A stretch of DNA of 64,000 nt from Flavobacterium difficile (GCF_011392115.1 NZ_JAAJBT010000001.1:248001-312000); one strand, 5' to 3'. Positions 42,771 to 50,621 are shown, numbered from the stretch's first letter. Notes: generated by a model from the sequence alone, not told the origin. Program-made: numbers and translations.

Positions 42771-42801
42771 CTTTGTAAATAAAACCCCTAAATTCTAAAC
42801 A

Positions 42802-43245
42802 ATGAAAAAATTAGTAATCATCTTAATCTTGAGTTTATCATTTCAGTTAGGATATTCAAATGACAGAGACGTTGTCCTTAATCAAGCAAGAGAATCTAAA
42901 GAAAATAAAAATTACGACAAAGCCATAAAAGAATATGTTTCTTATATTAAGATGTTTAAAAATGAAGCAGTTAATTTAAAGGATGTATATTTCGAAGTAG
43001 CAAATTGTTATTTTTTAGATAACAACAACTATATGGCTTTCAAGGTAATAAAAGAAACGATTTCGAAATACGGAGTTACCAAAGAAGATTTAGAAACTAG
43101 TCCAGTTTTGGATAAAAAATTGTTTGAAGTTGCATGGGCTGATATTTATCCAGAATACACAGCTTTAAGAAAGCAATTTGTTAAAAGATTAAATAATGTT
43201 GATATTTATGTTGAAAATAACGTAGTGGAATTGAAAAGTAAATAA
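42802..43245 (+). CDS. Small secreted TPR-like protein (paralogue 2 of 3)
   Basis: A 147-aa exported protein with signal peptide MKKLVIILILSLSFQLGYSN. Helical repeat segments are ARESKENKNYDKAIKEYVSY and DVYFEVANCYFLDNNNYMAF. The block KYGVTKEDLETSPVLDKKLFE matches the corresponding blocks of the other two paralogues. Function unknown. It has its own promoter and terminator. Confidence 0.72.
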   Translation: MKKLVIILILSLSFQLGYSNDRDVVLNQARESKENKNYDKAIKEYVSYIKMFKNEAVNLKDVYFEVANCYFLDNNNYMAFKVIKETISKYGVTKEDLETSPVLDKKLFEVAWADIYPEYTALRKQFVKRLNNVDIYVENNVVELKSK

Positions 43246-43265
43246 TTTTTTTACATATTACTAAG

Positions 43266-43315
43266 AATACCTCATTAAGTTTGTAAGAATTTAATGAGGT
43301 ATTTGTTTTTTTTTT
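43266..43315 (+). terminator. Terminator after TPR-like paralogue 2
   Basis: AATACCTCATTAA (43266-43278) pairs with TTAATGAGGTATT (43291-43303), followed by GTTTTTTTTTT. Confidence 0.88.
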
Positions 43316-43483
43316 ATTTTTTGCATTTTTATCAGATTGTTTGTTTTTTGAATTAAATGCTGTTTTTTATTCAAAGTTTCATCTTTAGATTTACAAATAT
43401 TGATGAATAGTCAAAATAATCGACGAAATGCAAACTCCTATCGTTCAAAAACACATATAATCGACAAGTGAAAATTTGGTGGG

Positions 43484-43506
43484 TAAAATTAATATGCCTA
43501 ATTTTA
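43484..43506. repeat. Inverted repeat upstream of TPR-like paralogue 3
   Basis: TAAAATTA, ATATGCC and TAATTTTA form a perfect 8-bp inverted repeat 27 nt before the gene. The 288-nt gap 43246-43533 otherwise holds the preceding terminator and AT-rich sequence without a clear TAnnTTTG box. Confidence 0.4.
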
Positions 43507-43533
43507 GATATATAATTCAAAACCAAATGTGTT

Positions 43534-43929
43534 ATGAGAAAAATTACCTACCTATTCGTTATGCTATTTGCTTGCCAAATAACAATTGCTAAAGATAAAG
43601 ATTTGCTTTTATCAGAAGCCAGACAGTATGCATTAAATAAAGAATATTCTGAGGCCATTAAATCTTATAACGAGGTTGTAAAAACTGCTACAGATGCCGA
43701 GATGAAAGAAATTTATTTCGAAATGGCCAATTGCTATTACAAAAATAATGAGACCAAAAAAGCAGTTAAAACATTAAAAAAATCAATAAAAAAATTCGGA
43801 TTAACAGAAGAAGATATTATTTATAGTAAAGTTTTAGATGCCGATTTATCTTCTATAACTATTGCAGAATTGTATAACGATTTTACACGATTAAGAAATA
43901 AATACATTACTTACCAAGAAAAAAATTAG
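43534..43929 (+). CDS. Small secreted TPR-like protein (paralogue 3 of 3)
   Basis: A 131-aa exported protein with signal peptide MRKITYLFVMLFACQITIAK and TPR-like helices ARQYALNKEYSEAIKSYNEV and EIYFEMANCYYKNNETKKAV. The segment FGLTEEDIIYSKVLDADLSS is almost the same as AGLTEQDFIYSNTLNEEVSS in paralogue 1. Function unknown. Confidence 0.72.
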   Translation: MRKITYLFVMLFACQITIAKDKDLLLSEARQYALNKEYSEAIKSYNEVVKTATDAEMKEIYFEMANCYYKNNETKKAVKTLKKSIKKFGLTEEDIIYSKVLDADLSSITIAELYNDFTRLRNKYITYQEKN

Positions 43930-43938
43930 TTTTATTTT

Positions 43939-43974
43939 AAAAAAAATATCTTCAGAAATGAAGATATTTTTTTT
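43939..43974. terminator. Bidirectional terminator between TPR-like paralogue 3 and gldA
   Basis: AAAAAATATCTTC pairs with GAAGATATTTTTT around AGAAAT. A and T runs flank both sides, between convergent genes. Confidence 0.85.
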
Positions 43975-44019
43975 ATAATGGGTTTCATTCATTCAAATAA
44001 AACTTTATACAATTAACAT

Positions 44020-44712
44020 CTAAAGTGTTTTTGTTTTTTCTCTAAAAACTTTTTCTAAATTTTTTCCTAAATCAGCTAATTGTGCATCTTCAACAATTTG
44101 ACCTTTGTGAATTATAATAATTCTATCACAAATCGCTTCCACTTCTTGCATAATATGTGTAGATAAAAATACGGTTTTGTTTTTTCCAATATTCTTAATT
44201 AGTTCTCTTATTTCAACCAACTGATTTGGGTCTAATCCTGTAGTGGGCTCATCTAAAATCAAAACATCTGGATTGTGTAATAATGCTGTTGCTAATCCAA
44301 CACGTTGACGATAACCTTTAGAAAGCGCTCCTATTTTTTTATGACATTCTGGAGTTAAACCAGTTAATTCAATAACTTCTTGAATTCTAGATTTTTCTGT
44401 TTGATATACATCTGCACTAAACTCTAAATATTCTCGAACATATAAATCTAAGTATAACGGATTGTGTTCTGGTAAATATCCAACCGATTGTTGTACCTTT
44501 TTTGGTGCTGTAGTTACATCAAAACCATTAACTGTAGCTTCGCCTTCATCTGCTGTTAAATAGGTAGTCAATATTTTCATTAATGTCGATTTTCCAGCAC
44601 CATTCGGACCTAAAAAACCTACAATTTCACCTTTATTTACAGAAAAACTTACGTTATCTAACGCTTTTTGAGTTCCGTAAGTTTTAGTAATTTTTTTTAC
44701 TTCTATCGACAT
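44020..44712 (-). CDS. gldA: Gliding-motility ABC transporter ATPase GldA-like, short form
   Basis: ATP-binding subunit of an ABC-2 transporter. The 230 aa have the Walker A GFLGPNGAGKSTL, a Q-loop region VGYLPEHNPLYLDL, the signature LSKGYRQRVGLA and Walker B VLILDEPTTGLDPN. The N-terminus EVKKITKTYGTQKALDNVSF and the phrase GYLPEHNPLY are as in flavobacterial GldA. GldA proteins are usually about 300 aa. Here LADLGKN runs directly into LEKVFREKTKTL, which resembles the usual extreme C-terminus, so the intervening ~65-70 residues seem to be missing. The alternative is a GldA-like paralogue that is naturally short. Confidence 0.75.
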   Translation of the reverse strand: MSIEVKKITKTYGTQKALDNVSFSVNKGEIVGFLGPNGAGKSTLMKILTTYLTADEGEATVNGFDVTTAPKKVQQSVGYLPEHNPLYLDLYVREYLEFSADVYQTEKSRIQEVIELTGLTPECHKKIGALSKGYRQRVGLATALLHNPDVLILDEPTTGLDPNQLVEIRELIKNIGKNKTVFLSTHIMQEVEAICDRIIIIHKGQIVEDAQLADLGKNLEKVFREKTKTL

Positions 44713-44726
44713 AATCTTGTTTTCAA

Positions 44727-44734
44727 CAAAAATA
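44727..44734 (-). promoter_or_regulatory. -7 box for gldA
   Basis: TATTTTTG on the minus strand fits TAnnTTTG and lies 15 nt upstream of the ATG. Confidence 0.45.
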
Positions 44735-44959
44735 ATAAAATTATAGGAGTTCGATATAAATAATTTAATTTTTATTGCTTTTCGCAGATTTGCTAAAAAT
44801 TCACAAATTATATTTTTTCTGAATTTGAAAATTTATGTTTCAAAGATGATAATTAGTATTAAATTAAAGTAGAACCTCTAATTTTTGACTCAACTTTTAT
44901 GTGACCTTATGATTTAAATCAATTCTTTAATTAATAATTTTTAGTTAATATTGATTTTA

Positions 44960-44993
44960 TTGTTTACTTTTTTTGTATATTTGTTAAACAAAA
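44960..44993 (+). promoter_or_regulatory. Promoter of the TetR-aarF pair
   Basis: TTG (44960-44962) and TATATTTG (44986-44993) are separated by 23 nt, within the Bacteroidetes -33/-7 spacing range, 11 nt before the TetR-like ATG. Confidence 0.55.
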
Positions 44994-45003
44994 TTAGAAT
45001 GAT

Positions 45004-45681
45004 ATGGCTGCACCAAAAAAAAAGAAAACAATTTCAGAAGATTTAATTGTTTCTGCTTACACAGATTATTGTTTAACTCATGGTAAAAAACCAAATTCTG
45101 TATACGAATTCGCCAAACTAAATGGTATGGATGAAAGCGATTTTTATCAGTTTTTTGCTTCGTTTGAGTTTTTAGAAAAGCAATATTTTGTATCTATGTT
45201 TACTTATACACTTGAATTACTAGAAAAAAATGAAGCTTTTCAAACGTATGACAGTGCCAATAAATTGTCTGCTTTTTACTTTACCTTTTTCGAAATGGCA
45301 ACTGCCAACAGAAGTTTTATCATGCATTTATTAAAAGAGAATAAAAATGCAATGAAAAACTTAGGGAAATTATCAAAACTTAGAGAAGTATATTTAGATT
45401 ATGCATTAACCGTTTTAGACAAACCGATTAAAATTGAACAAGAAACGGTTGTGAAAATTCAGGATAAAGTTTTACAAGAAGCTTCTTGGTTGCAATTTCT
45501 TTCGATTTTCAATTTTTGGATGAAAGACGAATCGGCCAATTTTGAAAAAACAGACATCTTCATTGAAAAATCAGTAAAAGCAAGTTTCGATTTAGCCTAT
45601 AATATTCCAACTCAAAGTATTGTTGATTTTGGAAAATTTTTATGGAAAGAACAAATGAATGGCATGTTTTCCAAATCATAA
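45004..45681 (+). CDS. TetR-family-like regulator
   Basis: A 225-aa helical protein. The N-terminal ~60 residues (SEDLIVSAYTDYCLTHGKKP, VYEFAKLNGMDESDFYQFFA, SFEFLEKQYF) have the TetR helix-turn-helix layout with the typical F-FxSxExLE-x-F segment. The remainder is an all-helical ligand/dimerisation domain. The HTH is divergent, so DNA binding is likely but not certain. It is followed 15 nt later by the AarF-like kinase gene, and the two are probably co-transcribed. Confidence 0.75.
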   Translation: MAAPKKKKTISEDLIVSAYTDYCLTHGKKPNSVYEFAKLNGMDESDFYQFFASFEFLEKQYFVSMFTYTLELLEKNEAFQTYDSANKLSAFYFTFFEMATANRSFIMHLLKENKNAMKNLGKLSKLREVYLDYALTVLDKPIKIEQETVVKIQDKVLQEASWLQFLSIFNFWMKDESANFEKTDIFIEKSVKASFDLAYNIPTQSIVDFGKFLWKEQMNGMFSKS

Positions 45682-45696
45682 ATTCAACAAAATATA

Positions 45697-47004
45697 ATGA
45701 AAAAAATAGACAGTATTCCAACAGGAAAGATAGAGCGTGTAACAAAATTAGTTACAACTGGAGTGAAAGTTGGAGGAAATTACCTAAAATATTATGGCGA
45801 AAAAGTAATCAATCCGTCTTTAACTAAAGATAAATTGCACGAAAATAATGCTACTGATATTTATGATGGGTTAAAAGAACTAAAAGGAAGTGCTTTAAAA
45901 GTGGCACAAATGTTAAGCATGGAAAAAAACTTGTTGCCGCAATCTTATACAGATAAGTTTTCGTTGTCGCAATTTTCTGTTCCGCCTTTGTCAGCGCCTT
46001 TAGTTCGTAAAACTTTTAAAACGTATTTTAAAAAATATCCAGAAGAATTATTTGATACATTTTCTCCTGATTCTATAAACGCTGCAAGTATCGGTCAAGT
46101 GCATAAAGCGAAGAAAAATGGAAAAGAATTAGCAGTTAAAATTCAATATCCAGGCATTCGCGAAAGTATTGGATCTGATATTGCTTTGGTGAAACCCATT
46201 GCAATAAGAATGTTTAATTTACAAGGTACATCAGACGAGTATTTTCAAGAAGTTGAAGACAAATTAACGGAAGAAACCGATTATAAATTAGAAATTTCGC
46301 AATCGATGAAAGTGATTCAAGATTGTGAGAAAATTGAGAATTTACTTTTCCCACATTATTATCCTGAACTTTCGTCAGATAAAATTATAACCATGGATTG
46401 GATGAACGGAATCCATTTGTCTGAATTTTGTTCTAGTAATGCAAGTCAAGAACAACGCGATAAAGTGGGGCAAACCTTATGGAACTTTTACATGTACCAA
46501 ATTCATCAATTGAAAAAATTTCATGCCGATCCGCATCCTGGAAATTTTTTAGTAGATAAAAACGATAATTTAATTGCGATTGATTTCGGTTGTATGAAAG
46601 AAATTCCAAATGATTTTTATGTACCTTATTTTGAAGTTTCTACACCAGAATCATTGAAAAATATGGATTATTTTACAAAAAAATTGTTCGAATTAGAAAT
46701 CCTAAAATCTACTGATAAACCTAAAGAATTGGAATTTTTTACAGAAATGTTCCATGAATTGTTAAGCGTATTTACACAACCTATTCAATCCGAAATTTTC
46801 GATTTTGCACAACCTGAATTTCAAGCGCAAATTGCAGTTTTAAGTGAAAAGTTTGCAAACGATAAAACATTAAGAAAAATGAACGGAAACAGAGGTTCTA
46901 AACATTTCATATATGTGAATCGTACATTTTTTGGCTTATACAATTTAATGTTTGATATCAAAGCAAAAGTAAGGATTAACGATTTTGAAAAATATTTAAA
47001 TTAG
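45697..47004 (+). CDS. ABC1/AarF (UbiB-family) atypical kinase
   Basis: The 435-aa protein-kinase-like protein contains LKGSALKVAQMLSMEKNLLP (the KxGQ-type motif, here KVAQ), AASIGQVHKAKKNGKELAVK with the ATP-binding Lys, TMDWMNGIHLSEF, HADPHPGNFLVDK (catalytic loop) and AIDFGCMKEI (DFG equivalent). Family members support quinone synthesis or lipid handling in bacteria. The specific role here is not known, but this organism appears to use menaquinone. Co-transcribed with the TetR-like gene. Confidence 0.88.
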   Translation: MKKIDSIPTGKIERVTKLVTTGVKVGGNYLKYYGEKVINPSLTKDKLHENNATDIYDGLKELKGSALKVAQMLSMEKNLLPQSYTDKFSLSQFSVPPLSAPLVRKTFKTYFKKYPEELFDTFSPDSINAASIGQVHKAKKNGKELAVKIQYPGIRESIGSDIALVKPIAIRMFNLQGTSDEYFQEVEDKLTEETDYKLEISQSMKVIQDCEKIENLLFPHYYPELSSDKIITMDWMNGIHLSEFCSSNASQEQRDKVGQTLWNFYMYQIHQLKKFHADPHPGNFLVDKNDNLIAIDFGCMKEIPNDFYVPYFEVSTPESLKNMDYFTKKLFELEILKSTDKPKELEFFTEMFHELLSVFTQPIQSEIFDFAQPEFQAQIAVLSEKFANDKTLRKMNGNRGSKHFIYVNRTFFGLYNLMFDIKAKVRINDFEKYLN

Positions 47005-47153
47005 AATTACACTATTAATTGTAAAATTATAAAATTAACTTAAATGATTAGCTACGAGTTATAAAATTTTAATTTGTTAGTAATTGACGAAAATTCGAAT
47101 AGAATTTAACAAATTTAAAAATTTGTGAATTTGTGGTACAAAAAATAATATCT

Positions 47154-47837
47154 ATGAAAAACTACTTAATTATTGGCGGAAGCAAAGGTGTCGGTGAGCA
47201 AATTGTAAAAGAATTATCTGAAAAAGGAAATTTTTGTCACGTCATTTCACGTTCAGAACCTTCTTATTCTTTTAACGGAAATTGGCACCAATTAGATGCT
47301 TTAACTGGAGAATTACCCACAATTGAAACTATTGATGGTTTGGTGTATTGTTTGGGAAGCATCAATCTAAAACCTTTTAACCGTCTGAGTTTAGAAGATT
47401 TTAATGCCGATTTAAATGTGAATTTTTTCGGAGCACTAAAAGCTTTTCAGCATTATTTGCCAACTTTAAAAAAGTCGGAACAAGCTAGTGTGGTTATGTT
47501 TAGTACGGTTGCGGTACAATCTGGAATGCCATATCACGCAAGTATAGCAGCTGCAAAAGGAGCAGTAGAAGGATTGGTAAAAAGTTTAGCTGCAGAATTT
47601 GCACCAAAAATTAGAGTGAATGCCATTGCACCTTCTTTAATCGATACACCTTTAGCTGCTGGCATTTTACGTTCAGATCAGATTAGAGAAAATATGACAG
47701 CTAAACATCCTTTAAAACGAATTTTAAATCCAATTGATGTTTCAAAAACTGCTTGTTTCTTGCTTTCAGAAGATTCTAACGGAATAACTGGGCAAATAAT
47801 TGTACAAGATAATGGCTTAGTCAGTTTAAGTTATTAA
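47154..47837 (+). CDS. Short-chain dehydrogenase/reductase
   Basis: From the ATG at 47154 the 227-aa protein starts MKNYLIIGGSKGVGEQIVKE, the Rossmann cofactor motif. The GTG at 47133 would add seven residues and is disfavoured. VYCLGSINL, FSTVAVQSGMPYHASIAAAK (the Ser region; a His follows Tyr, so the YxxxK pattern is YHASIAAAK and the Tyr-Lys spacing is abnormal), VNAIAPSLIDTPLA and GITGQIIVQDNGLVSL are SDR-like. The abnormal Tyr-Lys spacing is typical of a divergent SDR. Substrate unknown. Confidence 0.85.
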   Translation: MKNYLIIGGSKGVGEQIVKELSEKGNFCHVISRSEPSYSFNGNWHQLDALTGELPTIETIDGLVYCLGSINLKPFNRLSLEDFNADLNVNFFGALKAFQHYLPTLKKSEQASVVMFSTVAVQSGMPYHASIAAAKGAVEGLVKSLAAEFAPKIRVNAIAPSLIDTPLAAGILRSDQIRENMTAKHPLKRILNPIDVSKTACFLLSEDSNGITGQIIVQDNGLVSLSY

Positions 47838-47845
47838 AAATTTTA

Positions 47846-47853
47846 TATATTTG
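47846..47853 (+). promoter_or_regulatory. -7 box for the DAHP synthase leader
   Basis: TATATTTG fits TAnnTTTG, 9 nt after the SDR stop. The transcript would start close to 47859, so the leader start at 47880 is the better candidate. Confidence 0.55.
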
Positions 47854-47879
47854 TATCGATGTTAAGCAACAAATTAAAT

Positions 47880-47912
47880 ATGGTAGCAACTTGGTGGAAA
47901 ATATTTCGCTAG
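47880..47912 (+). CDS. Trp leader peptide of the DAHP synthase gene
   Basis: A 10-codon ORF, MVATWWKIFR, with adjacent Trp codons. An in-frame ATG at 47859 would add seven residues but lies at the predicted transcript start. GGTGGAA (47893-47899) and TTTCGCT (47904-47910) form the same kind of hairpin, directly on the sensing codons, as in the Met and Cys leaders. GGGATT (47912-47917) pairs exactly with AATCCC (47943-47948), the terminator's 5' arm. Tryptophan shortage should therefore raise DAHP synthase expression. The mechanism is inferred. Confidence 0.75.
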   Translation: MVATWWKIFR

Positions 47913-47942
47913 GGATTACTATATATTAGATATAAATCAGTG

Positions 47943-47968
47943 AATCCCGAATTTTTCGGGATTTTTTT
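47943..47968 (+). terminator. Attenuator terminator before DAHP synthase
   Basis: AATCCCGA (47943-47950) pairs with TCGGGATT (47956-47963) and is followed by further T residues, 12 nt before the ATG. Confidence 0.9.
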
Positions 47969-47980
47969 ATTTTAAAAACC

Positions 47981-49063
47981 ATGGAAATTACAAAAGAACA
48001 TAAACAATGGTTGGTAGATTTTGAATTAAATCACCCATTAGTTATTGCTGGTCCTTGCAGTGCAGAAACCGAAGAACAAGTTTTGAAAATCGCACACGAA
48101 TTGAAAAATTCTGATGTGTCAATCTTTCGTGCAGGTATTTGGAAACCAAGAACTCGTCCGGGTGGATTTGAAGGTGTCGGTGAAATCGGACTCAAATGGT
48201 TACAAAAAGCAAAAGGGGAAACCGGTTTGCTAATGGCTACTGAAGTTGCCAATGCTAATCATGTAAAGTTGGCGCTAGAACATGATATTGATGTGTTGTG
48301 GATTGGTGCAAGAACAACTGTAAATCCGTTCGCAGTTCAGGAAATTGCAGACGCTTTAAAAGATACAGACAAAATTGTTTTGGTAAAAAACCCAGTAAAC
48401 CCCGATTTGTCTTTATGGATTGGTGGAGTAGAACGTTTGTATAATGCTGGAATTAAAAAATTAGGCGTCATACATAGAGGATTTTCAACGTATGAAAAAA
48501 CAAAATTCAGAAATAATCCCGAATGGCAAATTGCTATTGATTTGCAAAATAAATTTCCTAATTTGCCACTTATTTGCGATCCGTCACACATTACTGGAAG
48601 ACGTGATATGATTCAGGAAGTTTCGCAACAAGCTTTAGATTTGAATTACGACGGTTTAATTATTGAAACGCATATTGATCCAGATAATGCATGGAGTGAT
48701 GCCGCTCAGCAAGTTACACCAGCAACTTTAAAACAAATTTTTGTCGATTTAAAAATGAGAAAAGAAACCGATGAAAATGCAGAATGGAACAAAGCAATGG
48801 CTTTACAACGCGCCTATATTGATGAATTAGATACTAAACTAATTGAAATTTTAGGGAAAAGAATGAAGTTAGCTGAAAATATTGGAGCGCTAAAAAAAGA
48901 AAAAAACGTTGCTATTTTACAGAATAAACGCTGGAATGAAATTTTAGGTCGAATGATCTTAGATGGAGAAGATAAAGGTCTAAATGAAGAATTTGTGCTT
49001 AAAATTTATAAAGCAATTCACCAAGAAAGTATTGCGCATCAAGAAAAAATTATAAACAAATAA
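47981..49063 (+). CDS. Bifunctional DAHP synthase / chorismate mutase
   Basis: First step of the shikimate pathway joined to the branch-point mutase. The 360 aa comprise a DAHP synthase domain (about 1-265: PLVIAGPCSAETEEQVL, FRAGIWKPRTRPGGFEGVG, GARTTVNPFAVQEIADAL, LPLICDPSHITGRRDMI) and an AroQ-type helical chorismate mutase (about 270-355: YIDELDTKLIEILGKRMKLA, then ENIGALKKEKN). This domain order is known from Bacteroidetes. It is controlled by the upstream Trp attenuator; aroA lies 6 kb downstream. Confidence 0.94.
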   Translation: MEITKEHKQWLVDFELNHPLVIAGPCSAETEEQVLKIAHELKNSDVSIFRAGIWKPRTRPGGFEGVGEIGLKWLQKAKGETGLLMATEVANANHVKLALEHDIDVLWIGARTTVNPFAVQEIADALKDTDKIVLVKNPVNPDLSLWIGGVERLYNAGIKKLGVIHRGFSTYEKTKFRNNPEWQIAIDLQNKFPNLPLICDPSHITGRRDMIQEVSQQALDLNYDGLIIETHIDPDNAWSDAAQQVTPATLKQIFVDLKMRKETDENAEWNKAMALQRAYIDELDTKLIEILGKRMKLAENIGALKKEKNVAILQNKRWNEILGRMILDGEDKGLNEEFVLKIYKAIHQESIAHQEKIINK

Positions 49064-49076
49064 AATAATTAATAAC

Positions 49077-49084
49077 TATATTTG
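49077..49084 (+). promoter_or_regulatory. -7 box for rsgA
   Basis: TATATTTG fits TAnnTTTG, 14 nt after the DAHP synthase stop and 66 nt before the rsgA ATG. Confidence 0.45.
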
Positions 49085-49117
49085 TTCTATTAAATGAAGT
49101 TAGTGTTTAGAATTCCA

Positions 49118-49149
49118 TTTCTATTTCTAACTTCTAACTTCTAACTTTT
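49118..49149 (+). repeat. Heptanucleotide repeat before rsgA
   Basis: TTTCTAA, CTTCTAA, CTTCTAA and CTTTTAA units run up to the rsgA ATG. Confidence 0.75.
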
Positions 49150-49150
49150 A

Positions 49151-50131
49151 ATGATAGGAACCGTATATAAATCTACCGGAAGTTGGTATTATGTAAAATC
49201 TGAAGATCATCAATTTTATAATTGTCGAATCAAAGGTAAATTCCGTATGAAAGGAATTAAGAGTACCAACCCAATTGCAGTAGGTGATGTGGTCGATTTT
49301 GATTTAGACGAAACTGTAGATGAAGTAAACGGAATTATTACAAATATTCACGATCGTAAGAATTACATTGTTCGTAAATCGGTAAATTTATCGAAACAAA
49401 CACATATTATTGCTTCTAATATTGATATAGGTTTTTTAATTGTAACGATCAATAATCCAATAACTACAACAAGTTTTATTGATAGGTTTTTAGTAACAGC
49501 TAAAGCTTACGGAATTGAAGCTATTTTAATTTTCAATAAAATTGACACTTTTGACGAGGCTACTTTAGATGAACAATTGTATTTGCAACACACTTATGAG
49601 CAAATCGGTTACAAATGTTTACGAGTTTCGGCAACGGATAATAAAGGTGTTTCGGAATTAATGGATTTAATGAAAGGTAAAGTTTCAATGTTTTCTGGCC
49701 ATTCTGGTGTGGGAAAATCGACTTTAGTAAATGCAATTGAACCAACCTTAAATCTAAAAACCAAAGAAATTTCGAATACGCATTCACAAGGACAACATAC
49801 TACTACTTTTGCAGAAATGTTCGATTTGTCTCACGATATTCGAATTATTGATACGCCCGGAATTAGAGGTTTTGGAATGGTAGATATGGAAAAACAAGAA
49901 GTTTCTGATTATTTTCCAGAATTTTTTGTGCTAAAAGAAGATTGTAAATTTAACAATTGTTTACATAAAGAAGAACCTCATTGTGCGGTAAAAAAAGCAT
50001 TAGATGAAGATAAAATTGCTTGGAGCAGGTACCAAAGTTATTTGAAAATTTTAGAAGGCGATGAAGAAAATTATCGAAATGATATTTACGGCGAAGACCG
50101 AATTGCCAGCGATGAAACCCGAAAATCGTAG
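49151..50131 (+). CDS. rsgA: Ribosome small-subunit-dependent GTPase
   Basis: Circularly permuted GTPase for 30S maturation. The 326 aa have an N-terminal OB-fold (about 1-70), G4 FNKID before G1 (GHSGVGKSTLVNAI, about 192) and G3 DTPGIRGFGM. The C-terminal zinc motif is CKFNNCLHKEEPHCAVKKA (CxxxxCxHxxxxxC). The permuted motif order is diagnostic. Its stop codon lies inside a short REP-like sequence. dtd follows. Confidence 0.96.
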   Translation: MIGTVYKSTGSWYYVKSEDHQFYNCRIKGKFRMKGIKSTNPIAVGDVVDFDLDETVDEVNGIITNIHDRKNYIVRKSVNLSKQTHIIASNIDIGFLIVTINNPITTTSFIDRFLVTAKAYGIEAILIFNKIDTFDEATLDEQLYLQHTYEQIGYKCLRVSATDNKGVSELMDLMKGKVSMFSGHSGVGKSTLVNAIEPTLNLKTKEISNTHSQGQHTTTFAEMFDLSHDIRIIDTPGIRGFGMVDMEKQEVSDYFPEFFVLKEDCKFNNCLHKEEPHCAVKKALDEDKIAWSRYQSYLKILEGDEENYRNDIYGEDRIASDETRKS

Positions 50132-50150
50132 AGACGCAATTTATCACGAC
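50127..50150. repeat. REP-like element at the rsgA stop
   Basis: CGTAGAGACGCAATTTATCA, then CGAC, resembles the GTAGAGACGC...GCGTCTC type of intergenic palindrome in degraded form. It contains the rsgA stop codon. Confidence 0.4.
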
Positions 50151-50168
50151 TAATTAATTTAATTCAAG

Positions 50169-50621
50169 ATGAGAATAGTTATTCAAAGAGTTTCTGAAGC
50201 TTCTGTAACCATTAATTCAAAAATTGTAGCACAAATTAATACAGGTTTATTGGTTTTGGTCGGAATTGAAGAAGAAGACACAACAGAAGATTGTAACTGG
50301 TTGGTTTCAAAAATTGTAAATCTTAGAATTTTTCCCGATGAAAATGAAGTAATGAATCTTGCTGTAAAAGATGTAGACGGCGATATTATTGTGGTGAGTC
50401 AATTTACACTACATGCATTAACTAAAAAAGGCAACAGGCCAAGTTATATCAAAGCTGCAAAACCAGAATTTGCCATTCCAATGTATGAAAAATTCGTAAA
50501 ACAAGTTGAAACAGAATTAGGAAAAAAAATACAAACTGGTCAGTTTGGAGCCGATATGAAAGTAGCTTTAATTAATGACGGACCAGTTACCATAATTATA
50601 GATAGTAAAAATAGAGAATAA
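50169..50621 (+). CDS. dtd: D-aminoacyl-tRNA deacylase
   Basis: Removes D-amino acids from mischarged tRNA. Length 150 aa, as usual. MRIVIQRVSEASVTI, GDIIVVSQFTLHALTKKGNR (the SQ-x-T motif) and INDGPVTIIIDS (the GPVT motif) are diagnostic. The next gene starts immediately after its stop, so an operon with the two DUF3857 genes is likely. Confidence 0.96.
   Translation: MRIVIQRVSEASVTINSKIVAQINTGLLVLVGIEEEDTTEDCNWLVSKIVNLRIFPDENEVMNLAVKDVDGDIIVVSQFTLHALTKKGNRPSYIKAAKPEFAIPMYEKFVKQVETELGKKIQTGQFGADMKVALINDGPVTIIIDSKNRE

Noticed and set aside
43403-43471. A 22-aa ORF between TPR-like paralogues 2 and 3 (MNSQNNRRNANSYRSKTHII...)
   Set aside because: There is no following terminator, no biased codons and no recognisable domain. 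It does not fit the leader-peptide pattern seen elsewhere in the window.
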